Assembly: GCF_029379315.1 (NCBI RefSeq)
Contig: NZ_JAQYWQ010000002.1
Location: 62,001-126,000, forward strand
Direction: 5' to 3'
Source of the DNA: Nostoc sp. S13
GTDB lineage: Bacteria; Cyanobacteriota; Cyanobacteriia; Cyanobacteriales; Nostocaceae
DNA: 64,000 nucleotides
The notes under the pieces were generated by a model that was not told where the DNA came from, ran no database searches, and saw only the letters and a list, made by a program, of their open reading frames with translations. This document shows positions 51,611 to 62,447 of this stretch, one piece after another (positions within the stretch are counted from its first letter, which is position 1; each line of letters starts with the position of its first letter). Made by a program: the position numbers and the translations under genes.

Positions 51611-52387
51611 ATGCTAAATCTGACTGGAAAAAATGCCCTTGTTACAGGTATTGCCAATAACCGCTCGATCGCCTGGGGCATCGCCCAACAGCTGCACAAA
51701 GCTGGAGCAAACCTGGGTATTACCTATCTGCCGGATGAACGCGGCAAGATGGAAAAAAAAGTCGCGGAGTTAGTAGAACCCCTCAACCCCAGCTTATTTC
51801 TTCCCTGTAATGTCCAAAATGATCAACAGATTCAATCTACCTTTGAAACAATCCGCGCTCAGTGGGGGAAGTTAGACATCCTCATCCATTGTCTGGCCTT
51901 TGCCAGCAAAGACGATTTAACTGGAGATTTTAGCCAAACCTCTCGTTCCGGCTTCAACACGGCCTTAGAAATCAGTACCTACTCTCTGGTGCAGTTAAGT
52001 AGTGCAGCCAAACCTTTGATGACAGAGGGAGGTAGTATCGTCACCCTCACATTTTTAGGCGGTGTCAAGGCAATCCCTAACTATAATGTTATGGGAGTTG
52101 CCAAAGCGGGGTTAGAAATGAGTGTGCGTTACCTGGCTGCTGAACTAGGGCCGCAAAATATCCGCGTCAATGCCATTTCCGCAGGCCCCATCCGCACCTT
52201 AGCATCTTCAGCAGTGGGCGGAATTTTGGATATGATTCATCATGTAGAACAAGTAGCTCCCCTACGACGCACCGTCACTCAGTTAGAAGTGGGCAACGCT
52301 GCGGCTTTCTTGTGTAGTGATTTGTCCAGTGGCATTACCGGACAAGTTCTATATGTAGATGCAGGATATGAAATTATGGGAATGTAA
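51611..52387 (+). CDS. fabI: Enoyl-[acyl-carrier-protein] reductase (NADH)
   Basis: LTGKNALVTGIANNRSIAWGIAQQLHKAGANLGITYLPDE...YNVMGVAKAGLEMSVRYLAAELGPQNIRVNAISAGPIRTLA. Confidence 0.96.
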   Translation: MLNLTGKNALVTGIANNRSIAWGIAQQLHKAGANLGITYLPDERGKMEKKVAELVEPLNPSLFLPCNVQNDQQIQSTFETIRAQWGKLDILIHCLAFASKDDLTGDFSQTSRSGFNTALEISTYSLVQLSSAAKPLMTEGGSIVTLTFLGGVKAIPNYNVMGVAKAGLEMSVRYLAAELGPQNIRVNAISAGPIRTLASSAVGGILDMIHHVEQVAPLRRTVTQLEVGNAAAFLCSDLSSGITGQVLYVDAGYEIMGM

Positions 52388-52502
52388 GATAATTTGGGCA
52401 TGGGGCATTGGGCATGGGGCATTGAGCATTGAGTATTAGTAAAATTCTTCCCCATTCCTCATTTCCCATGCCCTATGCCCTATGCCCTATGCCCCATTCC
52501 CT

Positions 52503-53138
52503 ATGCAAATTAGCAAAGTTAATTCAAACTACGACCAGTCAACTAAAACCCCTCGGATTGCCACTGTTTACCGCACCACTGGTGAAACTGATGTGCAAGT
52601 TACCATCAACCTGGATGGTAGAGGAACTTGTACAGCAGCAACAGGTGTTCCGTTTTTGAATCACATGTTGCATCAAATTGCCTCCCACGGGCTGATTGAT
52701 ATAGATGTCCAAGCCAAGGGAGACTGGGAAATTGATGACCATCACACCAATGAAGATGTAGGCATTACCTTAGGGCAAGCTTTGAACCAAGCACTAGGCG
52801 ACAGAAAAGGCATTGTCCGTTTTGGTAATTTTCTTGCACCACTAGATGAAGCTTTAGTTCAGGTAGCGCTAGACTTTTCTGGACGTCCTCACCTCAGCTA
52901 CGGTTTACAAATTCCTACTCAACGGGTAGGAACCTATGACACGCAGTTAGTGCGAGAATTCTTTGTGGCACTCGTCAACCATAGCCAAATGACACTGCAC
53001 ATTCGGCAACTGGATGGCATTAATTCCCATCACATTATTGAAGCAACATTTAAGGCGTTTGCGAGGGCAACGCGGCTGGCGGTGGAAATCGACCGCCGTC
53101 GTGCTGGCGTGATTCCCAGTTCTAAGGGCGTCTTGTAG
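52503..53138 (+). CDS. hisB: Imidazoleglycerol-phosphate dehydratase
   Basis: [47 protein letters not shown]...[22 protein letters not shown] at 52503 preferred because the ORF start at 52482 lies in repeat sequence. Confidence 0.95.
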   Translation: MQISKVNSNYDQSTKTPRIATVYRTTGETDVQVTINLDGRGTCTAATGVPFLNHMLHQIASHGLIDIDVQAKGDWEIDDHHTNEDVGITLGQALNQALGDRKGIVRFGNFLAPLDEALVQVALDFSGRPHLSYGLQIPTQRVGTYDTQLVREFFVALVNHSQMTLHIRQLDGINSHHIIEATFKAFARATRLAVEIDRRRAGVIPSSKGVL

Positions 53139-53298
53139 AAGGTAAGCAACAGGGGAAGCAGGGGGATATGAGGAAGAGAAAACTCCTAACTCCTAACTCC
53201 TAACTCCTACCTCCTAACTTACTCTGTTTGCGATAATTGACACATCAGGTGGTGATGGTTATTATCAACCTACCGGGTAACTTGTAATTAATGCCAAG

Positions 53299-54306
53299 TT
53301 GGTAAATGGTGATTTAACCGAGATGAAGTCTGTTGCAAATGACCCTGATTCTGAACTTAATACGGCCGATACTCCGCCAGTAGTTTTAACTTCTGAGTTG
53401 CGAAAAGTCTATCGCACTGGTTTTTGGCTAAATCAAAAAGTCCTATCTCTCAAAAACTGTTCTTTAACAGTTTATAAAGGCGAAACCTTTGGGTTGCTGG
53501 GGCCAAATGGTGCAGGTAAAACCACCCTTTTAAAATTGTTGCTGGGAATTATTCGTCCTACCTCTGGACGGGGATTATTATTAGGTAAACCCATAGGCGA
53601 TCGCAGTGTTAAGCAACATATCGGCTATCTGGCCGAAAATCCCTATTTGTATGACTATCTCACCGGGTGGGAATTTTTGCAGCTAGCAGCTGGACTATTT
53701 CAAATTCCCAAAAGTGTACAACGCCAACGCATTCCCCAACTGCTGGAATTAGTGGGTTTATCGCAAGCCGATGCCAGCAAAAAGCTCCTGCGCCGCTATT
53801 CTAAAGGAATGCTACAACGTGTAGGCATGGCACAGGCGCTAATTAACGAGCCAAATTTGGTTTTTCTCGATGAACCAATGTCTGGTCTTGATCCTGTAGG
53901 ACGCTACCAAATGCGGGAAATTATCCTGGCGCTAAAAGCCGCTGGTAAGACGATTTTTTTCAACAGCCACATTCTTAGTGAAGTAGAACAGATTTGCGAT
54001 CGCATTGCCATCCTCGCTCAAGGTGAACTAATTTGCTCTGGTTCGCTCAATGAACTCTTAGGCGGAGAAAACACATATCACGTTAAAGGTCAAGGTGGTG
54101 ACTGGGAAATTCTCAAAAAATGGATACCCACTCTCAGATTTGAGCCTGATGGTTCCTGGCAAGGTACACTACAAGATGATTCTTATGATTTCCTCGCCAG
54201 TCTTCGGCTCATGGAAGGTAAAATTATTGCGATGAATTTGTCCCGTCACTCCCTAGAAGAATTTTTTATTCAACAAATCCAAAGAAAAAATAACTCACTC
54301 AATTAG
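53299..54306 (+). CDS. ABC transporter ATP-binding protein
   Basis: Walker A GLLGPNGAGKTTLLK; LLRRYSKGMLQRVGMAQALINEPNLVFLDEPMSGLDPVG. Confidence 0.93.
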   Translation: MVNGDLTEMKSVANDPDSELNTADTPPVVLTSELRKVYRTGFWLNQKVLSLKNCSLTVYKGETFGLLGPNGAGKTTLLKLLLGIIRPTSGRGLLLGKPIGDRSVKQHIGYLAENPYLYDYLTGWEFLQLAAGLFQIPKSVQRQRIPQLLELVGLSQADASKKLLRRYSKGMLQRVGMAQALINEPNLVFLDEPMSGLDPVGRYQMREIILALKAAGKTIFFNSHILSEVEQICDRIAILAQGELICSGSLNELLGGENTYHVKGQGGDWEILKKWIPTLRFEPDGSWQGTLQDDSYDFLASLRLMEGKIIAMNLSRHSLEEFFIQQIQRKNNSLN

Positions 54307-54707
54307 TCTTCTTGCTTCTTGCCAAAGAGTAAATTGTGAGTTATGTTGAGGAACAAAATCCAAAAGTTCTGCCTTTTTGAGTTGATCTTTTTCAACGCAA
54401 ACCCACACAAAATCAAATTCCGATCTCTTATTAAGGTTATTTGTCTTTATTGGTTAACAGAAAATTTATTGTATAAACTGCGTTTAGTTGCGTAAATTCT
54501 ATATTTTTTGATAATTGCTCTATTTCAGCAGCGTTAACTTTAAGTTAACTTCACTAAAAGTTCAAATTCAATAAACAAATTTCCTCCGGAAAATCACACT
54601 TTTCGAGGAAAATAAGAGTGTCGGGGAACTTGAATACTTAGGTATAGTCAAAATAAAAATGTTTAGACAGTACTTTATTGATTGTAGTTTCAGAGTCTCA
54701 GGTAAAT

Positions 54708-56183
54708 ATGCTTAACACAAGTTTGTTTAAATTTCTAACTCAGCCAGTTGTGGGTGTGGCTTTGTTAAGTGCTGTCAATGTCGCTGTGCCATCTGTCAGT
54801 CTAGCTCAGAGACAACCATTACCAAGAACTACACAAACACCAACCACACCAACACAATTAGATACTAATTATTCATTAGGAGGCGGGGATCTCATCCGTG
54901 TAAATGTATTTGAAGTCCCCGAATATACAGGTGAATATCAAATTCCGCCAGGTGGAGCGATCAACCTGCCTTTAATTGGCAGTGTGTCAGTTCTCGGTTT
55001 CACAACTGAACAGGCTGCTGACGAAATTGCTAGAAGATATGCTCGCTTCCTCAAACGTCCTTTAATCTCAGTCAATTTGTTATCGCCTCGTCCCATCAAT
55101 ATTTTTGTTGCCGGAGAGGTGACACGTCCAGGAGCTTATACTCTGAGCTTGAGCGGAGGCGCAGGAAACAATCCAGGCGTACAATACCCGACTATATTGG
55201 CGGCATTGACAACAGCGCAGGGAGTAACCTTGGCTGCGGATGTGACTCAAGTTCAATTACGGCGTAAAATAGGACGTTCTTCAGAGCAAGCCGTCACCGT
55301 CAATTTGAAGGAACTCATCCAAACAGGCAGATTAACACAGGATATTACCTTGCGGGATGGAGACACCATAGTTGTGCCAACTGCAACCAACTTCAACGTT
55401 GCAGAATCCCGCAATATATTTGCAGCTAACTTTGCCGCCAGCCAAACCACACCCCGCACAGTCACAATTATTGGTGAAGTTAACCGTCCCGGTTCGTATC
55501 TTGTCACCCCAGGCAACACAGATGCTCAAGGGGGCGCAGGCGCAACCACTAACAGTGGTACTGCCAGTCCCACTGGTCTACCAAATGTGACGCGGGTAAT
55601 TCAACTAGCTGGGGGAATTACAGCACAGGCTGATGTTCGTAATCTCAAGCTACGCCGACCGACAAGAACTGGCTCAGAACAAGCTATAGATATTAATCTT
55701 TGGCAGCTATTGCAGAGTGGTGATGCCAATCAAGACATCATCGTGCAAGACGGAGATACGATTGTGATTCCAACGGCAACTGAAATCAACCCCGCAGAAG
55801 CCACGCAATTAGCTACCACTACTTTGTCTCCTACATCTATTCAAGTTGGTGTGGTAGGTGAAGTTAAAAAACCAGGTTTAACACAGGTTCAGCCGAATAG
55901 CTCTTTAAATCAAGCTATACTCGCTGCTGGCGGATTTAATGATGCCAGAGCTAGTAGTAAGGCTGTTGATTTGATTCGCCTCAACCCTAATGGTTCTGTC
56001 ACTAAACGTATAGTAAAAGTGGATTTCTCCGCCGGGATTAATGAGCAAACTAATCCTATACTCCGCAATAATGATGTCGTGGTAGTCAGCCGATCTGGTG
56101 CAGCTAGTTTTGGCGATACCGTAGGCACTGTAACTGGACCTCTAGGTATTGTCTTAAATCTTCTCAACTTGTTCGGACTCTAG
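54708..56183 (+). CDS. SLBB domain-containing polysaccharide export protein (Wza-like)
   Basis: YSLGGGDLIRVNVFEVPEYTGEYQIPPGGAINLPLIGSVSVLG; repeated SLBB-type VAGEVTRPGAYTL / IIGEVNRPGSYLV / VVGEVKKPGLTQV. Confidence 0.9.
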   Translation: MLNTSLFKFLTQPVVGVALLSAVNVAVPSVSLAQRQPLPRTTQTPTTPTQLDTNYSLGGGDLIRVNVFEVPEYTGEYQIPPGGAINLPLIGSVSVLGFTTEQAADEIARRYARFLKRPLISVNLLSPRPINIFVAGEVTRPGAYTLSLSGGAGNNPGVQYPTILAALTTAQGVTLAADVTQVQLRRKIGRSSEQAVTVNLKELIQTGRLTQDITLRDGDTIVVPTATNFNVAESRNIFAANFAASQTTPRTVTIIGEVNRPGSYLVTPGNTDAQGGAGATTNSGTASPTGLPNVTRVIQLAGGITAQADVRNLKLRRPTRTGSEQAIDINLWQLLQSGDANQDIIVQDGDTIVIPTATEINPAEATQLATTTLSPTSIQVGVVGEVKKPGLTQVQPNSSLNQAILAAGGFNDARASSKAVDLIRLNPNGSVTKRIVKVDFSAGINEQTNPILRNNDVVVVSRSGAASFGDTVGTVTGPLGIVLNLLNLFGL

Positions 56184-57127
56184 TTTAAGAGATAGATGTA
56201 AATTGGGGACGTTGGTCAACCCTCTTCGTCCCTAAAATTGCACTATCCTGGAATCAAAGCTCAATAGTCAAGAGTTAATATCCCTCTTCCATCACTCTCG
56301 CTAACTAAAAATCGCAGGTAACTTTTAAACTTTATATATATAAAAAGAATATTGAAGCCTTTATTTTCTAACAGAATGCTATCAATCATGATTTTTTGGC
56401 TAAAAGCCTTGTGCGGTAGCAACTTTGGCTTTATTCTCTACTGAGAGTAATTGCTTTTGTAAACTTTATTGTAAGTACTCGAATTTATTATGATAATGAG
56501 AATATTTTAGAAGGCAGAGGCGATAAATACTAGTCTCTGCCTTCTTCTTGCTGCTTTAATGATTCTTATTCTCATAAGAATTATTTAAGTAAATTGACTG
56601 ATTGATAACAGATATACTATCTCACCCGCAGATACCGCGTATACACAGTAGAATGATGTCGAATTGGAAATGAGGCCATTTGTACGGTTGCTTGGTGTCC
56701 ATTAATAGGTAACTCTGGATACTGATAATTTTTCTTCAGTACTTTTACCAGATAATTCCTGTTTTGTAGAACACAGGGTCAAGAAGGCAGGAGGCAGGAG
56801 GCAAAAGGTTGCTCTTCCAGTGTAGGCTTCAGACCTACATTGATTGCAGGACATCAAATCAGAGATTTAGAGTGGGGCTTAAACCCTTGCTCACCAGAGG
56901 TCGCGGTAAAAGACAGAGAGCAGTATTTCTCCTGCCTAGTGTCTCACTTGCGAAAAATGCGTTTCAGCGATATTTACGCGAAAATACTCAGGTATAAGCC
57001 GAAGAAAGCCCTGTATAAACTTACATACAACCGTTACACGACCATATCCAATACTGAGTTACTGACTAAGGCTAGAGCTACTGACTGTTGACGATTCAGT
57101 TTTTACAACATACCCTATTTTTTCCCT

Positions 57128-58513
57128 ATGATGATTCATGGTTTCAGTTTTCTCAGTTTGAGTGCATCTCTTGTACTTCCTTGGGCATTAACAGGTCTGG
57201 TTCAAGGAGAAAAAATAACAGAGTCTTTAGTTAGAGATGTTCGTCAATCATTCACTGTTCAAGAAATGCCACTACCTAGCCGCAAGCTGATCAGCGCAGT
57301 TTCAACTGCGACAACATACTATGTTAGTGGTCAAGGAAACGACAAAAATAGCGGACTCACTACCTCATCCGCTTTTAGGACAATTCAAAGGGCAGCAGAT
57401 CTGACTGACCCTGGCGACACAGTATTGATTATGAATGGAGTCTACAAAAATTCCGGCAATGCTGGGAGTGTAGTCAATATTGAACGTTCTGGAAATGCAA
57501 AAGCATGGATTAGGTATAAAGCATATCCTGGGGATTCCCCAAAAATTCAGCATAACACATGGAGTGGTATCGGATTGTCAAATGGAGTTTCATATATCGA
57601 GATCAACGGGCTAGAGGTCATAGGAAACAATGCCAATGTAACTCTTGCTTATGCATTAAATCAGAAGTGGAACTCATCAAATCGGCTTACAAACGGAACC
57701 TGCATAAGTGTTGAGGGGCGCGTTAATGCTGTTCATCACATAAATATCCTGAACAACAAAGTGCATGACTGTGGAGGAGCAGGTATCTCAGTAATGGGGG
57801 CTGATTATGTGAAGGTGGATAATAACACTGTGTTTAATACCTCCTGGTACAGCGTTTATGGTTGCAGTGGTATTTCCTTCTTGAAGAGTTACAATTCTGA
57901 CAACAACCGGGGATACAAAATGTTCGTGACCAACAACAGGGTCTACAACAATCGTATGTACATTCCCTGGATTGGAGCCGGAAAAATCACAGACGGTAAT
58001 GGCATTATTGTCGATGTTTCAAAACTTAGTCAAGGTGGTTCATATCGAGGACGAACTTTAATTGCAAACAATATCACCTACTGGAATGGCGGTTCGGGTA
58101 TTCATGCCCATGATAGTGAGCATGTCGATATTGTCAACAACACGGCATATGGGAACGGGCAAACTTCAAGCCTTAAAAAAGGGCAAATATATGCTGGCTA
58201 TTCATCTGATGTGAAGATTTTCAATAACATTATCTCTGCTTACCCTGGTCAAAAGGCGAATAGCAACATGAAGAATACCAACGTCACCTATGACTACAAT
58301 CTTTACACCAAGGGTGCTGAGATCACTGTAATGGGACCTCACGATATTATTGGAGACCCACAGTTTGTAAATCCCTCAAATGGTGACTTTAGGCTCAAAG
58401 CAAACAGTGCGGCGATCAATAAGGGTTACTATTGGAAGGATTTGAAAACTGATTATGCAGGTAAACCTCGCTCTGCTGGTAGATATGATATTGGGGCATA
58501 CGAACATCAGTAA
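57128..58513 (+). CDS. Secreted right-handed parallel beta-helix protein (DUF1565-like N-terminus; possible polysaccharide lyase)
   Basis: YYVSGQGNDKNSGLTTSSAFRTIQRAADLTDPGDTVLIMNGVY then repeated VDNNTVFNTS / VTNNRVYNNRM / IANNITYWNGGSGI / IVNNTAYGNG beta-helix rungs. Confidence 0.85.
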   Translation: MMIHGFSFLSLSASLVLPWALTGLVQGEKITESLVRDVRQSFTVQEMPLPSRKLISAVSTATTYYVSGQGNDKNSGLTTSSAFRTIQRAADLTDPGDTVLIMNGVYKNSGNAGSVVNIERSGNAKAWIRYKAYPGDSPKIQHNTWSGIGLSNGVSYIEINGLEVIGNNANVTLAYALNQKWNSSNRLTNGTCISVEGRVNAVHHINILNNKVHDCGGAGISVMGADYVKVDNNTVFNTSWYSVYGCSGISFLKSYNSDNNRGYKMFVTNNRVYNNRMYIPWIGAGKITDGNGIIVDVSKLSQGGSYRGRTLIANNITYWNGGSGIHAHDSEHVDIVNNTAYGNGQTSSLKKGQIYAGYSSDVKIFNNIISAYPGQKANSNMKNTNVTYDYNLYTKGAEITVMGPHDIIGDPQFVNPSNGDFRLKANSAAINKGYYWKDLKTDYAGKPRSAGRYDIGAYEHQ

Positions 58514-58574
58514 TGTTTAGATCATGTCCTCCTATCTGTCAATAGTTGCGTCAGACTGAAGTCTACATTTACAT

Positions 58575-58610
58575 AAAATAATAAGCTTGCCTTGGCAGGC
58601 TTATTATTTT
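58575..58610. terminator. Bidirectional terminator-like stem-loop between convergent genes
   Basis: AAAATAATAAGCTTGCC...CAGGCTTATTATTTT between 57128..58513 (+) and 58679..60925 (-). Confidence 0.75.
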
Positions 58611-58678
58611 GTAGCTAATTAAACAGACATGATATACCAGTTATGGTATTCAGTTCACTTATGAGACAAAATCCGACT

Positions 58679-60925
58679 TTATACAGAGCTTTTGTCTGGA
58701 ATACGTTTTTGCTGCTTAACCTGTTTTGTTAAATCTTGATGAGTAAAGTATTCTTTAGCATGGTTGAAATAACTACTAGATTCATTTTTATCAATGATAC
58801 CATTCACAACTAAACCTAAGACGTTGTGACTAGACCTCTCTAGCATTTCTTCAGCAGCAGCTGCACTGTTAGAATCAATTACCCCAGGTCGAGCTACTAA
58901 CAAAATCCCATCAGTCATTTGACTTAAAGTTAAAGCATCGGCTGCCAAAAGGAGGGGAGGAGCATCAATAATGACAAAATCATAGCTATATTGAGATGAG
59001 AAATTTTCAATTAGTGATGCCATCCGTTTTGAGTCAAGCAAAGCAAGTGGGTTGGGAGGTCTAACTCCAGCAGTTAAAACATCAAGGTTATCCATTACCC
59101 TAGATACAGCAACATTAAATTCAGCCTGACCGACAAGAACCTCACTCAAACCAACTGCATTAGTTAGTTGCCAGAGATGATGCTGAGAAGGAATTCGCAT
59201 ATCTGCATCAATTAGTAAAACTTTACGTCCTAGTTGAGCGATCGCCGCAGCCAAATTAGCTGAAACTGTAGACTTGCCTTCTTTAGGAACTGCGCTAGTT
59301 ACCACGATCGTTTTGAGTACTTTATCTGAACTCAGGAATTTCAGATTGGCTTGAATCATCCGATACATTTCGCTCGTTAAAGAGTGGGGAGTATCTCTGA
59401 CGGCAATTGTTTGAGCTATTGATTCTGCATTTGAATAACGGGAGCGAACCTTTTTAACAGATAAAGGAACAATTCCCAGCAAAGTATATCCAAATACATC
59501 TCTAACTTCTTTAAGTGTTTTTAGAGATCTATCTCTCATTGCTAGGAAGAGCACAGTTGTGGTGGCAAAAAATAAACCGAACATCACTCCTAGCAGCAAA
59601 ACAATTATTTTTTTGATTAGTACTTGCTTTTTGGGCACTAAAGCCTGAGAAATAATCCGGGAAGTCGCTGCGTTTGTATTCTCAACTAACTGTAATTCTT
59701 GAACCTTTTTCAATAGAGTTTGATAGGTCGATTCTGCGACTTCAACTTTCCGTTCTAACTCCCGCTCATTTTGTGCCAACTGAGGTATGACTTTCACCCG
59801 TCGTTCGTAGCTAGAACGGGAATTGTCTAGAGAAGAAAGTCTTTTTGTTAAGCCAAAGCGCTGTATTTCTGCCTGGAGAAAACTTTGGATCAGGCCTTGT
59901 CTGAGTTGTCCAATCTGCAATTGGTTCTGGGGAATTTGTTTTTGATTGCCAATAGTTTGACCAACTTCCTGTTGCAGGAGAGATTTTAAATTAGCTTTTT
60001 TTGCTTCTAGGTTAATAACTACGGGGTTGTCATCTAGGAAACGGCTGCGCTCAATCGCTAACTGCCGCTCAGTGTCTTGAAGCTGTGTAAGAACTCCTTG
60101 GACTGCGGGCGACTGACTGAGGGCACTCACAGCGATCGCTTGCTGAGAATTTAGCTCTACTTTCTGGCGCAGTTCATTGCTTTGGGCGTTTACATCATCC
60201 AGTTGAGCCTTAACAGTATCCATCTCACTGTCTAAATTTCCAATAGCCGCAACGGCTGACTTTGTCTCCTCTGATAAATCTGCAATCTGATACTTTTGTT
60301 TAAATATACGTAGCGCTACTTCTGCATTCTCAACAGCAGCTTGAGTTTTAGGAAGCTGCCTGGCCATAAATTGACGACTTGCTCCTGCCTCAGAGCGATT
60401 TGTCGTAATATCATTGTCTAAATAAGAATTCATAATTGTGTTGACCACTGCCGCAGCTTCTTCAGGGTCATGGCTGCTATAGGTAATTCGCAATACATCT
60501 GTCCCACCAAGAATTTTTATGTTCAGGGCTTTTAGTAGCGCTTCTACTTCCAGAGGTTTACCTTCGTTGTCTTTGAGTTGTAGTTTGTCTATTGTCCGCT
60601 GCAAAAAAGTAGGAGAAGAAATAACTTCTATTTGACTGCTTATTGGATTTTGAGTGGCTACCAAGGGTTTCAAATCTCCTGAGTCTCCTCCTTCAGCGTA
60701 ACTAGGCGAAAGACTAGTTCCTGCTACTTTAAAAGAGGGAACTCTGAATAAAAGTTTTCCTTCTGCTTCATAGGATGGCTTCATCAATTGTGTAGCTATA
60801 CCACTAAGCATAACTGTACCTAAAAATATCGCAGCAGCAGGTAGCCACCATCGCTTCAATATCAATAAGTAACGACTAAGGTCTAAATCAATAGATTCTC
60901 TAGATTCCATAGATTTTTCTGACAT
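58679..60925 (-). CDS. Polysaccharide co-polymerase / BY-kinase-like ATPase (Wzc-like)
   Basis: Wzz N-terminal region, coiled coil, TM, then VVTSAVPKEGKSTVSANLAAAIAQLGRKVLLIDADMR and YDFVIIDAPP. Confidence 0.92.
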   Translation of the reverse strand: MSEKSMESRESIDLDLSRYLLILKRWWLPAAAIFLGTVMLSGIATQLMKPSYEAEGKLLFRVPSFKVAGTSLSPSYAEGGDSGDLKPLVATQNPISSQIEVISSPTFLQRTIDKLQLKDNEGKPLEVEALLKALNIKILGGTDVLRITYSSHDPEEAAAVVNTIMNSYLDNDITTNRSEAGASRQFMARQLPKTQAAVENAEVALRIFKQKYQIADLSEETKSAVAAIGNLDSEMDTVKAQLDDVNAQSNELRQKVELNSQQAIAVSALSQSPAVQGVLTQLQDTERQLAIERSRFLDDNPVVINLEAKKANLKSLLQQEVGQTIGNQKQIPQNQLQIGQLRQGLIQSFLQAEIQRFGLTKRLSSLDNSRSSYERRVKVIPQLAQNERELERKVEVAESTYQTLLKKVQELQLVENTNAATSRIISQALVPKKQVLIKKIIVLLLGVMFGLFFATTTVLFLAMRDRSLKTLKEVRDVFGYTLLGIVPLSVKKVRSRYSNAESIAQTIAVRDTPHSLTSEMYRMIQANLKFLSSDKVLKTIVVTSAVPKEGKSTVSANLAAAIAQLGRKVLLIDADMRIPSQHHLWQLTNAVGLSEVLVGQAEFNVAVSRVMDNLDVLTAGVRPPNPLALLDSKRMASLIENFSSQYSYDFVIIDAPPLLLAADALTLSQMTDGILLVARPGVIDSNSAAAAEEMLERSSHNVLGLVVNGIIDKNESSSYFNHAKEYFTHQDLTKQVKQQKRIPDKSSV

Positions 60926-61250
60926 AAATCTTCCAAAGTAGAGGTCTTAAACGATAAACTCAATATTGATCTACTGAGAGTAGCTACAAAGCACACCTAT
61001 TAATTAAGAGTGATACTATTTTAGAATACGACATCTTGTATAGGCTATTTAAGTTAAAAAGCCTGAAATCATCTACAGGCTTTGGTTTCAGGAATATTAA
61101 GAGCTAATACTTAGCAGTATTAAAAAGTATTGTTAAAAGCACATCCAATACCTGTTCATACTGATCTGTGCTTCAATTAACCCTCTTTTATGAAAGTGGG
61201 GTGAAACCTTGAATTTTCGTTGAATGTATCTCAGAAATTCGTTGATGTTG

Positions 61251-62447
61251 CTACTTAGGTTGCCAAACTTTCTCATAAGCTTCTAACAGCTTAGGTACTT
61301 GATGTCGCCACTCTAGTTTCTCCTCCATTCTTTTTCTACCTAGCTCACCCATCTTTTGTCGCCGCTCAGTGTCCTCCAGAAGTTCAAGAATGTTCTCGGC
61401 AAAATCCACCACGTCGTTGCCTTTGGCATAAACAGATGCTCCCTCTGCCGATCGCCTTCCTTCTAAAAGGTCAAACTGAACAATGGGTTTTCCCATTGCC
61501 ATGTACTCCATGATCTTGTTCATAGTCGAACGATCATTGTAGGGCATTTTTTTATCGGGATTAGCACATACATCACAGCTAGAAAGTCGTGCCAAAAGTT
61601 CATTATCAGGAATACGCCCGGTAAATTCTACAAACTCCTTAACTTCTAATTCTTCAGATAGTGCCTGAAGCTTCTCAAACATCGGTCCACTACCGATGAG
61701 CATAAAGTGAATATCCTGGCGTTTTTTTTCATAGACAATGTAGCGCACCGATTGCAGCAGGTAATCGATTCCCTCCGGTTCTCCCATAACACCAACATAC
61801 CCTACCAAATACTTCCGACCTCTACGGTAGACTGGGTTGGTCGGTACGGGTTGAAAGCGGGAAAGATCAGGCCCACTGCGAACAACAAAGACATCCTCTG
61901 GACTTTTACGTCCACGGGTAAGTGCTACCGAGAGGTAAGACTCATTAGTTGAGATAACTACGTCTGCTGTCGCAAAGGTCAATCGTTCAACTAACGAGAG
62001 TCCATAGTAGAAGATGTCTCGTCGTCCATACTTAGCTTCGTACATCTCCAGATTGATATCATGGTGGTCAAATATGACTCTTACACCTTTGAACAACTTG
62101 AACCATCCCGCCACCAAAAACAGTAAATCTGGAGGATTGCAAACATGGACGATATCAAAACCTCGCTCTCGCCACACCCGATGAGCAAGGCGAAACTCCC
62201 AAAAAAGCGCTGTACCATACTCCCGTAGATAGCCTGAGACCGAACTGATATCAGGTGGCATTTCATGACGATAAATGTGAACCTGATCGATAACCTCGTA
62301 TTCTTGTTCAAATCCTTTACCTTTGGGACAAATCACCGAAACTTCATACCCAGCTTTTGTCAGGGTGGTAGCTTCCATCCATACGCGCCGATCAAAGGGA
62401 AGCGGGAGGTTTTCGACAATAATCAGTACCCTACCACGCAATGCCAT
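61251..62447 (-). CDS. Glycosyltransferase family 4
   Basis: VLIIVENLPLPFDRRVWMEATTLTKAGYEVSVICPKG...KIMEYMAMGKPIVQFDLLEGRRSAEGASVYA. Confidence 0.9.
   Translation of the reverse strand: MALRGRVLIIVENLPLPFDRRVWMEATTLTKAGYEVSVICPKGKGFEQEYEVIDQVHIYRHEMPPDISSVSGYLREYGTALFWEFRLAHRVWRERGFDIVHVCNPPDLLFLVAGWFKLFKGVRVIFDHHDINLEMYEAKYGRRDIFYYGLSLVERLTFATADVVISTNESYLSVALTRGRKSPEDVFVVRSGPDLSRFQPVPTNPVYRRGRKYLVGYVGVMGEPEGIDYLLQSVRYIVYEKKRQDIHFMLIGSGPMFEKLQALSEELEVKEFVEFTGRIPDNELLARLSSCDVCANPDKKMPYNDRSTMNKIMEYMAMGKPIVQFDLLEGRRSAEGASVYAKGNDVVDFAENILELLEDTERRQKMGELGRKRMEEKLEWRHQVPKLLEAYEKVWQPK

Noticed and set aside
56809-57091. ORFs 56809..56997 and 56840..57091
   Set aside because: No domain-like pattern; they overlap each other in a repeat-containing intergenic region.
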